Made by a program: the position numbers and the translations under genes. The notes below the pieces were generated by a model. That model ran no database searches, was not told the DNA's origin, and worked only from the letters and a program-made list of their open reading frames with translations. A stretch of 47,500 bases of DNA, taken from IMG/VR virus record IMGVR_UViG_3300025133_000189, positions 1 through 47,500 of that record; one strand, given 5' to 3'. Of this stretch, positions 1-8,279 are shown piece by piece (the stretch's first letter is position 1; each line of letters begins with the position of its first letter). This DNA comes from a virus.

Positions 1-375
1 AATAAAGAAAAAATAGCGGAACAAACTCGCCAATACACGAAAGGTCTGCCTGCTGGTATATACAGAATAACAAATACAGAAACTGGTGTTGTTTATATTG
101 GCTGTTCTACTCAACTCCCTACAAGGTGGAATCAACACAAGCGACATCTCAAAAAAAATAAGCACCGCAACGGGCTTCTTCAAAAAGCATATAATGAGTA
201 TGGATTAGAAGGATTAAAGTTTGAGGTGATAAAAGAATATCCAGCCTACACTCCATTTGAAGTTTTGGAGAGAGAAGAAACAAAACTTATTTTAGAGCAC
301 AAGATAAAAGGCATTCCAATGTATAACTTGTCTATAAAAATAAACAGCATTGACGAAAACCATTTGACATTGTAA
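1..375 (+). CDS. GIY-YIG endonuclease, 5' truncated by window edge
   Basis: The reading frame is open from base 1 to the TAA at 373, so only the C-terminal 124 residues are visible. The GIY-YIG core is clear: a GIYRI strand, then VVYIG about ten residues later, a conserved Arg in the following helix (PTRW), and a downstream Glu-rich helix (LEREETKLI). These phage nucleases are usually free-standing homing endonucleases that nick or cut DNA and spread themselves. Its position next to a tRNA cluster fits, since homing nucleases often sit in such intergenic regions. Full length and specificity cannot be judged. Confidence 0.85.
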   Translation, partial: NKEKIAEQTRQYTKGLPAGIYRITNTETGVVYIGCSTQLPTRWNQHKRHLKKNKHRNGLLQKAYNEYGLEGLKFEVIKEYPAYTPFEVLEREETKLILEHKIKGIPMYNLSIKINSIDENHLTL

Positions 376-401
376 AAAGAATAAAATAGAATGTAGACAA
401 T

Positions 402-479
402 GGATCGGTAACTCAGTTGGAAGAGTAGCGCGGACTCTTAATCCGTTTGTCGTGGGTTCGAACCCCACCCGATTCACCA
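402..479 (+). tRNA. tRNA-Lys (CTT)
   Basis: A cloverleaf can be drawn: 7-bp acceptor GGATCGG/CCGATTC, D arm ACTC/GAGT, anticodon stem GCGGA/TCCGT with loop CTCTTAA (anticodon CTT), and T arm GTGGG/CCCAC around TTCGAAC. CCA is encoded at 477-479. There seem to be two extra bases between the D arm and the anticodon stem, so folding may be slightly non-standard. It is the only one of the four tRNAs here with an encoded CCA. Confidence 0.85.
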
Positions 480-519
480 AGCGTTTAAGCTAAGCGCTTT
501 TAACAAGGAGGAAAAAAAC

Positions 520-645
520 ATGGCTTATATTGTAATTAGCGCATCAGTCTTTACAGTCTTTATGCTGGTAAGAAGGATGCTAAGAGAAAACGAAAGAGAG
601 CAACGCACTCTAGAGACTTTCAACAAAAGGATGGGGAGAGGATAG
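520..645 (+). CDS. small single-pass membrane protein
   Basis: A 41-residue frame begins with ATG behind a strong AAGGAGG ribosome binding site. Residues 3-17 are hydrophobic and could span the membrane, followed by a strongly charged tail rich in Arg and Glu. It lies between two tRNA genes. The ribosome site and membrane-plus-charged-tail pattern support a real gene, but no family is recognised. Confidence 0.55.
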   Translation: MAYIVISASVFTVFMLVRRMLRENEREQRTLETFNKRMGRG

Positions 646-652
646 CTGTAAT

Positions 653-725
653 GGGCTTGTAGCTCAGTTGGTAGAGCAGGCGGCTCATAACCGCTCGGTC
701 GGGGGTTCGAGTCCCTCCAAGCCCA
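653..725 (+). tRNA. tRNA-Met (CAT)
   Basis: Acceptor GGGCTTG pairs with CAAGCCC. The D arm is GCTC/GAGC, the anticodon stem GGCGG/CCGCT holds loop CTCATAA, and the T loop is TTCGAGT. The anticodon is CAT. It could be elongator Met, or Ile if the cytidine is modified to lysidine. CCA is not encoded. Confidence 0.93.
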
Positions 726-728
726 TAT

Positions 729-800
729 TCCGCAGTAGCTCAATGGTAGAGCATCCGGCTGTTAACCGGAGGGCTGTAGGTTCGAGTCCTACCTGCGGAG
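729..800 (+). tRNA. tRNA-Asn (GTT)
   Basis: Acceptor TCCGCAG/CTGCGGA, D arm GCTC/GAGC, anticodon stem TCCGG/CCGGA with loop CTGTTAA (anticodon GTT), and T loop TTCGAGT. It starts 3 nt after the Met tRNA, so the two are probably processed from one transcript. CCA is not encoded. Confidence 0.93.
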
Positions 801-805
801 CTTAT

Positions 806-879
806 GCCCCCTTAGCTCATTTGGATAGAGCATCGGTTTTCTAAACCGAGGGTGGCAGGTTCGAATCCTGCAGGGGGTA
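806..879 (+). tRNA. tRNA-Arg (TCT)
   Basis: Acceptor GCCCCCT/AGGGGGT, D arm GCTC/GAGC, anticodon stem TCGGT/ACCGA with loop TTTCTAA (anticodon TCT), and T loop TTCGAAT. It reads AGA, a common codon in this AT-rich sequence. CCA is not encoded. Confidence 0.93.
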
Positions 880-901
880 CTTATGAAAAGGAGAAGGTTA
901 A

Positions 902-1327
902 ATGAAGAATAAAGATGAAAAATATTGGAAAAAGCTTTGGAGGAACGTAAACATGTCGGCTGAAACTGGTTCCGCTGGCATGCGAGTTGAAAACAATCCC
1001 AAAAAGACAAACCCCATTGTAGTGGCACGAAAAAAAGGTAATCAATCCACCAAGCGTCACAAAATAACGATCACAATTGAGGATTTAAAGGAGCTTTGGA
1101 GAATACAAAATGGCAAGTGCTTTTGGTTAAATATTCCAATGAGTTTGGAGGACTTGTTTGTCTCACATTCCCCATTTGCACCTTCGGTAGATAGACTGGA
1201 TAATAATCGAGGTTATCACCGCGATAACATTGTTTTAACAACTCGTTTCGCCAACAAGGGCAGGGGGGCGTATAATGGTGAAGACTTTGCTGAACGATTG
1301 AGTGGGCTTCTCTCTGAGAGAGGATAG
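902..1327 (+). CDS. HNH-like endonuclease
   Basis: The product is 141 residues. It starts at ATG behind a GGAGAAGG ribosome site. The second half carries the pattern of small phage HNH/recombination-endonuclease-like proteins: NGKCFW (first Cys of the ββα-metal fold), then SVDRLDNNRGYHRDNIVL, where DR and the His-x-x-Asn stretch match the metal-binding part, then FANKGRG. The N-terminal 55 residues are basic and probably bind DNA. Family knowledge suggests a free-standing homing nuclease; position beside tRNAs and a GIY-YIG gene agrees. Confidence 0.7.
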   Translation: MKNKDEKYWKKLWRNVNMSAETGSAGMRVENNPKKTNPIVVARKKGNQSTKRHKITITIEDLKELWRIQNGKCFWLNIPMSLEDLFVSHSPFAPSVDRLDNNRGYHRDNIVLTTRFANKGRGAYNGEDFAERLSGLLSERG

Positions 1328-1331
1328 TGAA

Positions 1332-1673
1332 TTGAAAATTGCAATTGGCATAGCTTTTTTTATAGTTGGGAATATATTGGCATGGTTTCAATTCAACTCC
1401 CAGTTCGTTTGGGAATGGTGGAAAGATAAATCTATTTTATCTAATTTCATTTTTGCTATTCCAATGGGTTTGTGTTTCTGGTATGCTATTAAATATATAG
1501 TAGAAGATACTGGCGAATTGTGGACTTCAAAACTTATTGGTTTTGGAGTTTCTAATGTGATCTTCGCGATATTGACATATCTCTTGTTGAAGGAGAGTAT
1601 GTTTACTACTAAAACTCTTATTTGCCTTGCACTGTCTGTTGTGATTGTATCGATACAGGTGCTGTGGAAGTAA
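1332..1673 (+). CDS. small multi-pass membrane protein
   Basis: I start at TTG 1332, just after a GAGAGAGGA ribosome site, giving MKIAIGIAF at the N-terminus; a GTG 30 nt upstream is possible but lies inside the nuclease gene. The 113-residue product has about four hydrophobic segments and an amphipathic stretch with NSQFVWEWWKDK near residue 22. Small proteins with this WFQxNSQFxWEWW pattern recur in marine phages as I recall, without known function. Confidence 0.65.
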   Translation: MKIAIGIAFFIVGNILAWFQFNSQFVWEWWKDKSILSNFIFAIPMGLCFWYAIKYIVEDTGELWTSKLIGFGVSNVIFAILTYLLLKESMFTTKTLICLALSVVIVSIQVLWK

Positions 1674-1681
1674 TTCTTATG

Positions 1682-1711
1682 TTGACAAACTTAAATAAAA
1701 TGTATTATAAT
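1682..1711 (+). promoter_or_regulatory. sigma-70-like promoter for the helicase/RNR operon
   Basis: TTGACA at 1682-1687 and TATAAT at 1706-1711 are separated by 18 bp. A CGGAGG ribosome site follows. Both boxes match the bacterial housekeeping consensus. Confidence 0.8.
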
Positions 1712-1731
1712 ACAAAGAATCGGAGGGTGCT

Positions 1732-3099
1732 TTGAATTATAGCGAGAAAGAAGATTTTTCCTTATTTGGAAAAACGTTTCAAGAAAATATGTGTCAATTG
1801 ATTCTTTATGATCGTCAATATGCAGATCAAATGAAAGAAATACTAGACATTAACTTCTTAGAACTGACATATTTAAGAATTTTTGTAAGGAAAGTTTTTG
1901 AGTATAAAGAAAAGTATGATGTACACCCATCAGCAAACATTATGACAACGATATTGCGCACTGAGCTAGAGTCAGAGAACGAATTGGCAAAGAAACAAGT
2001 GCGAGATTTCTTTGCAAGAATGATAAAGACTCAAGTGCAAGATACTGATTTTATTAAGGGAACGTCAATCGATTTCTGCAGAAAGCAGGTACTTAAAGAA
2101 GCAATAATAAAATCTGTACCTTTGTTGAAAAATTCTTCTTTTGAAAAAGTACAGAAACTAATTAATGATGCCATGTTATTGGGGACAACCAATGATTGTG
2201 GATATGACTATATTAAAGACTTTGAACAAAGATTTTTGATTAAAGCTAGAAACCCAGTATCAACTGGTTGGGACATTATTGATCGGTGTATAAAAGGTGG
2301 ACATGGACGTGGAGAGCTTGGAGTGGTTATTGCTCCAACGGGCGCAGGTAAATCAATGGCGTTAGTACATTTAGGCGCAGAAGCAATTAAAGCTGGAAAT
2401 ACAGTAATACACATTACTTTAGAACTATTAGACACAGCAACAGCTGTTAGGTATGATAGTTGTTTAACTGGTTACCCTTTGCAAAATATAATTGATTATA
2501 AAGATGAAGTATTTGAACACATTCAAACATTGGATGGGAGCTTAATTGTTAAAGAGTATCCAACAAAATCTGCGTCAACAAACACTATAAAAGCCTATTT
2601 AAATAAGCTTAAACATTCTGGTATTGATGTTGATATGATTATTGTTGATTATGCAGATTTGTTGCGAGCAACGAGAGTTACTAATGAAAAAAGACATGAT
2701 TTAGAATCGATCTATGAAGAGCTTCGTGGTATTGCACAAGAATTTGAGTGCCCTTTGTGGACTGCATCGCAAACAAACAGAACTGGACTCAATGCAGATG
2801 TGGTTACAATGGAGTCAATATCAGAAGCTTTTAATAAGTGCTTTGTTGCTGATTTTATAGTTTCTCTGGCACGCACGAAGGAAGACAAACAAGCAAACAC
2901 TGGTAGGCTATATATTGCAAAAAATAGAAATGGTCCGGACGGCTTAGTGTATGATATTTTTATGGACGCGAGTAAAGTAGAGATTAAAATTTTACCTCAA
3001 TCGACAAACATACAGGGAGCTAAGGCTACTATTGCAAAAAAGCAAGAACAAAGTTTGAAAGAAAAATATAAGAATTTTAGAAAACAAAAAGGTAATTAA
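1732..3099 (+). CDS. dnaB: DnaB-like replicative helicase
   Basis: 455 residues, close to T4 gp41 length. It starts at TTG behind CGGAGG. The C-terminal half is a RecA-type DnaB motor: Walker A APTGAGKS at about residues 201-208, a switch Glu in ITLELL, Walker B MIIVDYADLL near 302-311, the sensor-like ASQTNRTG, and a C-terminal LYIAKNRNGP arginine-finger region. The N-terminal 150 residues are helical and unlike the classic DnaB N-domain, as in phage versions. It unwinds duplex DNA at the fork, here presumably with the DnaE-type polymerase encoded downstream. It is followed after 2 nt by the reductase gene. Confidence 0.92.
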   Translation: MNYSEKEDFSLFGKTFQENMCQLILYDRQYADQMKEILDINFLELTYLRIFVRKVFEYKEKYDVHPSANIMTTILRTELESENELAKKQVRDFFARMIKTQVQDTDFIKGTSIDFCRKQVLKEAIIKSVPLLKNSSFEKVQKLINDAMLLGTTNDCGYDYIKDFEQRFLIKARNPVSTGWDIIDRCIKGGHGRGELGVVIAPTGAGKSMALVHLGAEAIKAGNTVIHITLELLDTATAVRYDSCLTGYPLQNIIDYKDEVFEHIQTLDGSLIVKEYPTKSASTNTIKAYLNKLKHSGIDVDMIIVDYADLLRATRVTNEKRHDLESIYEELRGIAQEFECPLWTASQTNRTGLNADVVTMESISEAFNKCFVADFIVSLARTKEDKQANTGRLYIAKNRNGPDGLVYDIFMDASKVEIKILPQSTNIQGAKATIAKKQEQSLKEKYKNFRKQKGN

Positions 3100-3101
3100 A
3101 G

Positions 3102-5525
3102 ATGAATAATTCAGGTGCGCGTCAAGCGACGTATGAATATTTTAATGAAGATGAGTTGGCTACGAATGTTTTTTTGACTAAATATGCTCTTAAAAATAAT
3201 GAGGGAGAGGTAGTTGAAAAAACACCCGACGACATGCACAGGCGTATCGCACGAGAATTTGCACGGATGGAGAGCAAGCATGGGGGAAAAAATAAATTAT
3301 CTGAAGAAGTCATATACAGTCTTTTAAAAGATTTTAAACATATCGTCCCACAGGGATCCCCAATGATGGGTATTGGTAATGATTATGTTAATGTGTCATT
3401 ATCAAATTGCGTTGTTGTTGAATCACCAGCCGACAACATGTCTTCGATCATTGATGCTGGAAAGGATCTCGCCAACCTCTTTAAAAGACGTTGCGGTGTT
3501 GGCTTAGACTTATCCAATCTTCGTCCTGAAAATACGCCGGTAAATAATTCTGCCGGCACGACAACCGGTGCTTGGTCTTTTGCAGACTTTTATTCTTATG
3601 TATGTAGAATGGTTGGACAAAATGGACGACGCGGTGCTTTAATGATCACCATGGATGTACGACATCCCGATATAGATAAGTTCATTGAAATGAAGCACGA
3701 TTTGGCAAAGGTTACTGGAGCGAATGTTTCTGTAAAAATTACTGATGATTTTATGCGCGCAGTCGGACTTGGCACGAGTTTTGCTTTAAGGTGGCCAATT
3801 GATGATCCTAGTTGTGATTACAAAGTGGGAAGGATTGTTGAGGCGCGAGATATTTGGAAACTGATTGTCGAGTCAGCAACTAAGACTGCAGAGCCGGGAA
3901 TATTAATGTGGGATAATATAATAAACTATCTACCCGCAGAGTCTTATGCAGAAGATGGATTTAAAACTATTTCAACAAACCCGTGCGCAGAAATTCCTTT
4001 GTCTGCATATGATAGTTGCCGATTGATATCTATTAATTTAAAGAATTTTGTTAAAGATAGATTTACGAAAAAAGCAAATTTTGATTTTGAACACTTTAAG
4101 ACTGTTGTAAGGGCGGGCATGCGCTTGTCAGATGATTTGGTGGAGCTTGAAATGGAAAAGCTCGAAAAAATTATTTCAGCAGCCGACACACCAGATGAAA
4201 AAGAACTATGGAACAATTTAAGGGATGCGTGTGAAAATGGACGACGCACTGGCTTGGGCACACACGGATTAGCCGATGCAATTGCTAATTTGAATTTAGC
4301 TTATGATTCAGATAAGGCATTGAAGGTGATTGATAGAATTTACGAAACATTAAAGATTGCCGCTTACGAAGAGAGTGTTGAAATGGCTAAGGAGCGCGGC
4401 TCATTCCCAATTTTTGACTGGGAAAAGGAAAAAGACAATCTCTTTATAAAAAGCTTGCCAGAGGATCTTCAAAAGAAGATAGCTAAATTTGGGCGCAGGA
4501 ATATTTCTATTTTGACAAATGCGCCAACTGGCTCTGTTTCAATCATGTCGCAAACCAGCTCTGGGCTAGAGCCGGTATTTCGCAATTCATACACAAGAAG
4601 GAGAAAGCTGAGCCACAACGAACAGGAACAGACAGCTGATTTTGTTGATGATTTGGGAGATAGGTGGACTGAGTACCAAGTGTTTCACCACAATGTACAA
4701 GAATGGCTGGCTATGTTCAAGTCTGAACAAATACCAGACTTTTTTATAACCAGCGATCAAATTAATTGGGAGAAGAGGATAGAGATTCAAGCTACGATTC
4801 AAAAACATATTGATCACGCGATCAGTTCAACTATTAATTTGCCTAAAGACACAGAGGTGGCAACTGTTGCTGATTTGTATTTTAAGGGGTGGAAACTTGG
4901 GTTAAAGGGTATTACAGTATATGTTGATGGTTCTAGAACTGGAGTATTAGTTACCAATAAAGAGACTAAAGACACCTTTCCACAGAACGGCTCCCCTAAA
5001 CGTCCAAAAGAATTAGATTGTGATATACACCACACAACAATCAAAGGAGAGAGGTGGACAATTCTTGTTGGATTATATGACGATAAGCCATATGAAGTAA
5101 TGGGAGGGTTATCAAATCTTGTTGAAATTCCTAAAAGTTTTACTACAGGTAGGTTAACTAAGCATCATTTTAAAACTAAGACAAATCGTTATGATTTAAA
5201 ATTTGGACACAATGGTGACGAAGTAATGATTAAAGATATTGTAAAGGTATTTGACAATCCAAACAACTCAGCGTTTACTAGAATGATATCACTCAGTTTA
5301 CGACATGGCGCACCTCCACGATTATTAGTGGAACAGTTATTGAAAGATAAAGATCATGATATGTTTAGTTATGCACGGTGCATTGCAAGGATCCTTAAAA
5401 ACTATATTAAAAATGGTGAAGAGGCATACTCTGATAAAGCCTGCACTGAGTGCGGCGAAGAGTCTTTGACATATCAAGATGGTTGTGTAACGTGCATTGG
5501 GTGTGGTTATGCAAAGTGTGGTTGA
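3102..5525 (+). CDS. nrdJ: adenosylcobalamin-dependent (class II) ribonucleotide reductase
   Basis: 807 residues. It reduces ribonucleotides to deoxyribonucleotides for phage DNA synthesis. Family signatures in order: SNCVVVES (first active Cys, about residue 103), RRCGVGLDLSNLRP (about 130), GRRGALMITMDVRHPDID, NPCAEIPL (thiyl-radical Cys near 294), NAPTGSVSIM (about 472), YVDGSRTGVL, and a Cys-rich C-terminus (CTECG, CIGCGYAKCG) that passes reducing equivalents. The TGSVSIM and DGSRTGVL forms plus the Cys-rich tail point to class II; no small (NrdB) subunit is seen here. The thioredoxin- and glutaredoxin-like genes downstream could supply electrons. Confidence 0.92.
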   Translation: MNNSGARQATYEYFNEDELATNVFLTKYALKNNEGEVVEKTPDDMHRRIAREFARMESKHGGKNKLSEEVIYSLLKDFKHIVPQGSPMMGIGNDYVNVSLSNCVVVESPADNMSSIIDAGKDLANLFKRRCGVGLDLSNLRPENTPVNNSAGTTTGAWSFADFYSYVCRMVGQNGRRGALMITMDVRHPDIDKFIEMKHDLAKVTGANVSVKITDDFMRAVGLGTSFALRWPIDDPSCDYKVGRIVEARDIWKLIVESATKTAEPGILMWDNIINYLPAESYAEDGFKTISTNPCAEIPLSAYDSCRLISINLKNFVKDRFTKKANFDFEHFKTVVRAGMRLSDDLVELEMEKLEKIISAADTPDEKELWNNLRDACENGRRTGLGTHGLADAIANLNLAYDSDKALKVIDRIYETLKIAAYEESVEMAKERGSFPIFDWEKEKDNLFIKSLPEDLQKKIAKFGRRNISILTNAPTGSVSIMSQTSSGLEPVFRNSYTRRRKLSHNEQEQTADFVDDLGDRWTEYQVFHHNVQEWLAMFKSEQIPDFFITSDQINWEKRIEIQATIQKHIDHAISSTINLPKDTEVATVADLYFKGWKLGLKGITVYVDGSRTGVLVTNKETKDTFPQNGSPKRPKELDCDIHHTTIKGERWTILVGLYDDKPYEVMGGLSNLVEIPKSFTTGRLTKHHFKTKTNRYDLKFGHNGDEVMIKDIVKVFDNPNNSAFTRMISLSLRHGAPPRLLVEQLLKDKDHDMFSYARCIARILKNYIKNGEEAYSDKACTECGEESLTYQDGCVTCIGCGYAKCG

Positions 5526-5550
5526 CATTAGAAAAAATATTTAGTATTAT
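5522..5550 (+). promoter_or_regulatory. sigma-70-like promoter
   Basis: TTGACA 5522-5527 and TATTAT 5545-5550 with a 17-bp spacer. It overlaps the last codons of the reductase gene and serves the small protein and GroES-like genes that follow. Confidence 0.75.
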
Positions 5551-5579
5551 AGAACATGGACAAAATAAGGAGAATATAA

Positions 5580-5840
5580 ATGTCTGATGATAAAACAAAA
5601 GAAAATTATGTAATTAATTATCTGAAATCTGTTGTAACTTTGGAAGCTGCAATAGAACCATATAAGGAACAAAAGAAAGATTTGCGCAAGGAGTACATTG
5701 ACAATAGCTGGCTTTCTAGAGATGAAATCTGGGCTGCAACCCGCGCCTTGAGGTTTTACCAAAAAGATGCAAACATGGACAATCTGCAGACAATGTACGA
5801 TCTCGTTGAAAAACAGTTTGGGGCAAAGGATGAGTTTTAA
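5580..5840 (+). CDS. small helical protein of unknown function
   Basis: 86 residues behind an AAGGAG ribosome site. The middle is a charged helix (YKEQKKDLRKEYIDNSWLSRDEIWAATRA split by WLS), which recalls the short coiled-coil pattern of GapR/DUF2312-type DNA-binding proteins, but I cannot confirm that. The gene overlaps the GroES-like gene by 11 nt, so the two are probably translated together. Confidence 0.6.
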   Translation: MSDDKTKENYVINYLKSVVTLEAAIEPYKEQKKDLRKEYIDNSWLSRDEIWAATRALRFYQKDANMDNLQTMYDLVEKQFGAKDEF

Positions 5841-6114
5841 ACCTCTAAATCGTCATATACTGTTAGAACCCATACAGGCGAATTCAAGCGAAGATAATGG
5901 TTCTACAATTTTAGTACCTGACGATTACAAGCCGAAAAGTAGTCCACATGGGCTTTATAAAGTGTTGGCTGCAGCTGATGATTGTGTTGGGAGCAACCTT
6001 GCTTATCGACAGGTTATAGTACAGGACAATATGGTTGAACAGATAGAAATAAAGGGCGAAACATACTATTTAGTTTTAGAAAACTACGTGTTAATGTGTG
6101 GGAGTCTTTGTTAA
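5830..6114 (+). CDS. groES: GroES-like co-chaperonin
   Basis: 94 residues from ATG 5830, inside the end of the previous gene. Co-chaperonin features: PLNRHILLEPI at the N-terminus (first β-strand of the GroES barrel), a polar stretch SSEDNGSTILVPDDY at the mobile-loop place, GLYKVLA, VIVQDNMVEQIEIKG, and the closing YYLVLENYVLM strand. GroES caps GroEL; phage versions such as T4 gp31 adapt the chaperonin to fold capsid protein. The same window carries a GroEL gene at 24931, so the phage may bring its own pair. Moderate divergence from bacterial GroES is visible, mainly in the middle. Confidence 0.85.
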   Translation: MSFKPLNRHILLEPIQANSSEDNGSTILVPDDYKPKSSPHGLYKVLAAADDCVGSNLAYRQVIVQDNMVEQIEIKGETYYLVLENYVLMCGSLC

Positions 6115-6130
6115 AAAGGAGAAATAATTT

Positions 6131-6808
6131 ATGTCACTAACGAAGAAGAATATAGCCTCAATTGTAGAGAGCGCTAATCGAAGTTTGCTTGAAACTTCTT
6201 ATAATAGGGTTAGACACCATATTGAACAAGGCAGTGCATTTGCTATTATCACCTCTGATCGACACGAGAGAAGTGGCAAAGAAAATAGATCAATATATCA
6301 GGAAATGAAACAGAATTTTAAAAACGCTGGTTTCCCATTCACTGAATTGAGGGGTGGCTTTAAAGAGACAGAAGAGACGATTACAGATCCTGAAACGGGT
6401 GAAACAAGACAAGTTGCCTTAGAAGAGCCAATTCAAGTTATGGAAAATTCTATTTTAGTGACAACACACCTTAGAGGGGATGTGAAGATAGAAACAACAG
6501 GTGCAGAACTATTAAAGTTCGCAGCACAGATGGCTCAAGAATATAGTCAGGAAGCTTTTATTTTTGGTGAACCTGTCACCAATGCGTCTGGGCAGCAATT
6601 TCAATATATTCGCGCATACGATCAGGCTGGGAACGTGGTTGATGAGCCCTGGGCTGGTCCATGGACTTCTGTTGCAACTGTGGAAAAGGATGAGGATTTT
6701 TGGTCGAGAGTAAAGGGAAAATATTTCCAACTCAGAGAAAAGAAAACTTCTCAACCTCGTTCTTGGATAGAAGCCTTTAAGAAAAGCCGTTCAGGCAAGA
6801 CTTGGTAA
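6131..6808 (+). CDS. DUF3293-like protein
   Basis: 225 residues behind AAAGGAG. Features: AFAIITSDRHERSGKENRSIYQ near residue 36, TELRGGFKE near 72, and EEPIQVMENSILV followed by a QEYSQEAFIFGE helix. This order (a TS/TA-D motif, an Asn-containing helix, a G-G-x-x-E turn, and a C-terminal aF/Y helix) recalls DUF3293, common in phages and bacteria with no firm function. It overlaps the next gene by TAATG. Confidence 0.5.
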   Translation: MSLTKKNIASIVESANRSLLETSYNRVRHHIEQGSAFAIITSDRHERSGKENRSIYQEMKQNFKNAGFPFTELRGGFKETEETITDPETGETRQVALEEPIQVMENSILVTTHLRGDVKIETTGAELLKFAAQMAQEYSQEAFIFGEPVTNASGQQFQYIRAYDQAGNVVDEPWAGPWTSVATVEKDEDFWSRVKGKYFQLREKKTSQPRSWIEAFKKSRSGKTW

Positions 6809-7338
6809 TGAAGAAGCTTTTTGAAAATTTTAAAAAGTTTTTAACTGAAGCAGCGTTAGCAGACTATAATAACAATGGTACAATGACGCTCTATCACTAT
6901 GCAAAAAGCAAAGACAATGTATTAATTTTAGACCCTAAATACTTTTTGTCAGGTAGAAATACTTTTACTAGAAATGATTTTCAAGCCTCTGGTTTGCCGA
7001 GGGTTTTTTTCTATGTAAACTTGGATCACGCCGAAGACATCGTTAAGCAAAGTCGAACGTTGTATACCGCTGTTGTTAATGTTGATAAAGTATATGATAT
7101 TACTAAAGATCCCGCCGGTTTAAAGAAAGAAGCTCGCAATTGGCCAACAAACATTTACGGTGAACCAATTAAAACCGCGCCATCCTCGCTTAATATGGAC
7201 TTATTGCTTAGGGGCATCGCTGAAAATTATTCAGGTGCTTTTTATGAAACAAGCGGGATGGATGTGGTCGTTTGGTTTGAACCAATCGAAGTTTATGAAA
7301 TGAGTGATGTTGATATACATATACAGATTACACAATAA
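6808..7338 (+). CDS. protein with MKKLFENFKKFLTE leader; possible ADP-ribosyltransferase-like fold
   Basis: 176 residues; ATG 6808 overlaps the previous stop (TAATG). Residues 1-14 form an amphipathic helix ending in FLTE followed by Ala, much like the T4 capsid-targeting sequence MKTYQEFIAE plus Ala of internal head proteins. The body has TLYHYAKSKDN near residue 25, then LPRVFFYVNLDHAEDIV near 65, which loosely recalls the H-Y pattern of ADP-ribosyltransferase-like domains. If both readings hold, this would be an injected enzyme similar in concept to T4 Alt, but the fold call is weak. A paralogous leader opens the gene at 47345. Confidence 0.5.
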   Translation: MKKLFENFKKFLTEAALADYNNNGTMTLYHYAKSKDNVLILDPKYFLSGRNTFTRNDFQASGLPRVFFYVNLDHAEDIVKQSRTLYTAVVNVDKVYDITKDPAGLKKEARNWPTNIYGEPIKTAPSSLNMDLLLRGIAENYSGAFYETSGMDVVVWFEPIEVYEMSDVDIHIQITQ

Positions 7339-7347
7339 AGGAGAACA

Positions 7348-7623
7348 ATGAAAATCGGTGATTTAGTTTGGAACTGTCATAATAGTTCGGTACGTTTTGG
7401 TACAATTAAAAACAAGAGAAAAGAAAAGAAATGGGCGTATTTTACTGTCAGTTGGCATGCGGACGAAGCCCACAAACAAGACATAAAATGGCGTAAAAAG
7501 CTTTCGGGCATCGATCTTGATTTAAAAGAGTATCGCGGTGATATGTTAAGGAGTATTGAATCAGATCGTTTGATACGAGTTTTAGAAGAACATGCAGGCG
7601 AGAGAGAGGAGAATAATAAATGA
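7348..7623 (+). CDS. VGDLV-type small β-barrel-like protein (stand-alone)
   Basis: 91 residues behind AAGGAG. It begins MKIGDLVWNCH and continues with a G-x-I-K strand and a YFTVSWHAD strand, the pattern shared by the many MKVGDLV proteins of this window: a short SH3/KOW-like barrel starting with the motif V/I-G-D-L-V. It is longer than the array members and lacks their LEVISESR end. Function unknown. Confidence 0.6.
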   Translation: MKIGDLVWNCHNSSVRFGTIKNKRKEKKWAYFTVSWHADEAHKQDIKWRKKLSGIDLDLKEYRGDMLRSIESDRLIRVLEEHAGEREENNK

Positions 7624-8279
7624 GTGTATTAATTTTAGCTACTGTTGGCGTAATGCTAACGGGAAACTTTTTTTTTGAAGTACCAGATAAATATGAAGAT
7701 GTCTATGAACAGGCAGTTAATAATTGCCACAATCGTAGTCCAGAACAAATTGATTTAAGTATTGTTAGAAAGCTTATTCACATAGAAAATAATTTTTTTA
7801 GCGTTCATGATATTCCTGAAGAACTTAGGGGAATGTTGTTGGCTGCAGCTTGCAACGAAAGTGGTTACGATCCTGAAGCTCGCGGAGATTGGAGGACGAG
7901 GGATGGACGCAGAGTCCCAATGGCGCGTGGCATTGTGCAGATGTGGCCTTGGTGGGAAAGTGCATATAATATTGATAGGAACAATTATGAACAGTCTGCA
8001 ACAGCCTGGCTGCAACATATTGCAACTTTAAAAGCCAAAAATGAAAGATATAATCGCTGCCCTTCAACCTTCTCTATCGTGAGACGGTGGATCGCGGCTT
8101 GGGTTCAAACAACCCGTGGAAGAGTCAATAGGCAAAATCGCTATCGATGCTATCAAACACCTTCTCACTATCGTGTATTACGTCGGTGGCAAGAGGACAT
8201 TGAGAAACTTAAGACAATGAACAAGTGTACCATTGAGATAGAAATACACGGCATTAAAATATTTGATGTGCCTTGCTAA
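7620..8279 (+). CDS. transglycosylase-like cell-wall enzyme with N-terminal membrane segment
   Basis: 219 residues, starting in an ATGA overlap with the previous gene. Residues 2-18 are hydrophobic and may be a signal or anchor. The core LAAACNESGYDPEARGDW carries the catalytic-type Glu (E80) of SLT/lysozyme-like folds, followed by ARGIVQMWPWWE (the G-x-x-Q-x motif) and an Asn/Gln-rich NNYEQSATAWL helix. Family knowledge: such enzymes cleave the glycan strands of peptidoglycan, in virion entry or host lysis. The C-terminal 60 residues are basic and unassigned. Confidence 0.75.
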   Translation: MSVLILATVGVMLTGNFFFEVPDKYEDVYEQAVNNCHNRSPEQIDLSIVRKLIHIENNFFSVHDIPEELRGMLLAAACNESGYDPEARGDWRTRDGRRVPMARGIVQMWPWWESAYNIDRNNYEQSATAWLQHIATLKAKNERYNRCPSTFSIVRRWIAAWVQTTRGRVNRQNRYRCYQTPSHYRVLRRWQEDIEKLKTMNKCTIEIEIHGIKIFDVPC

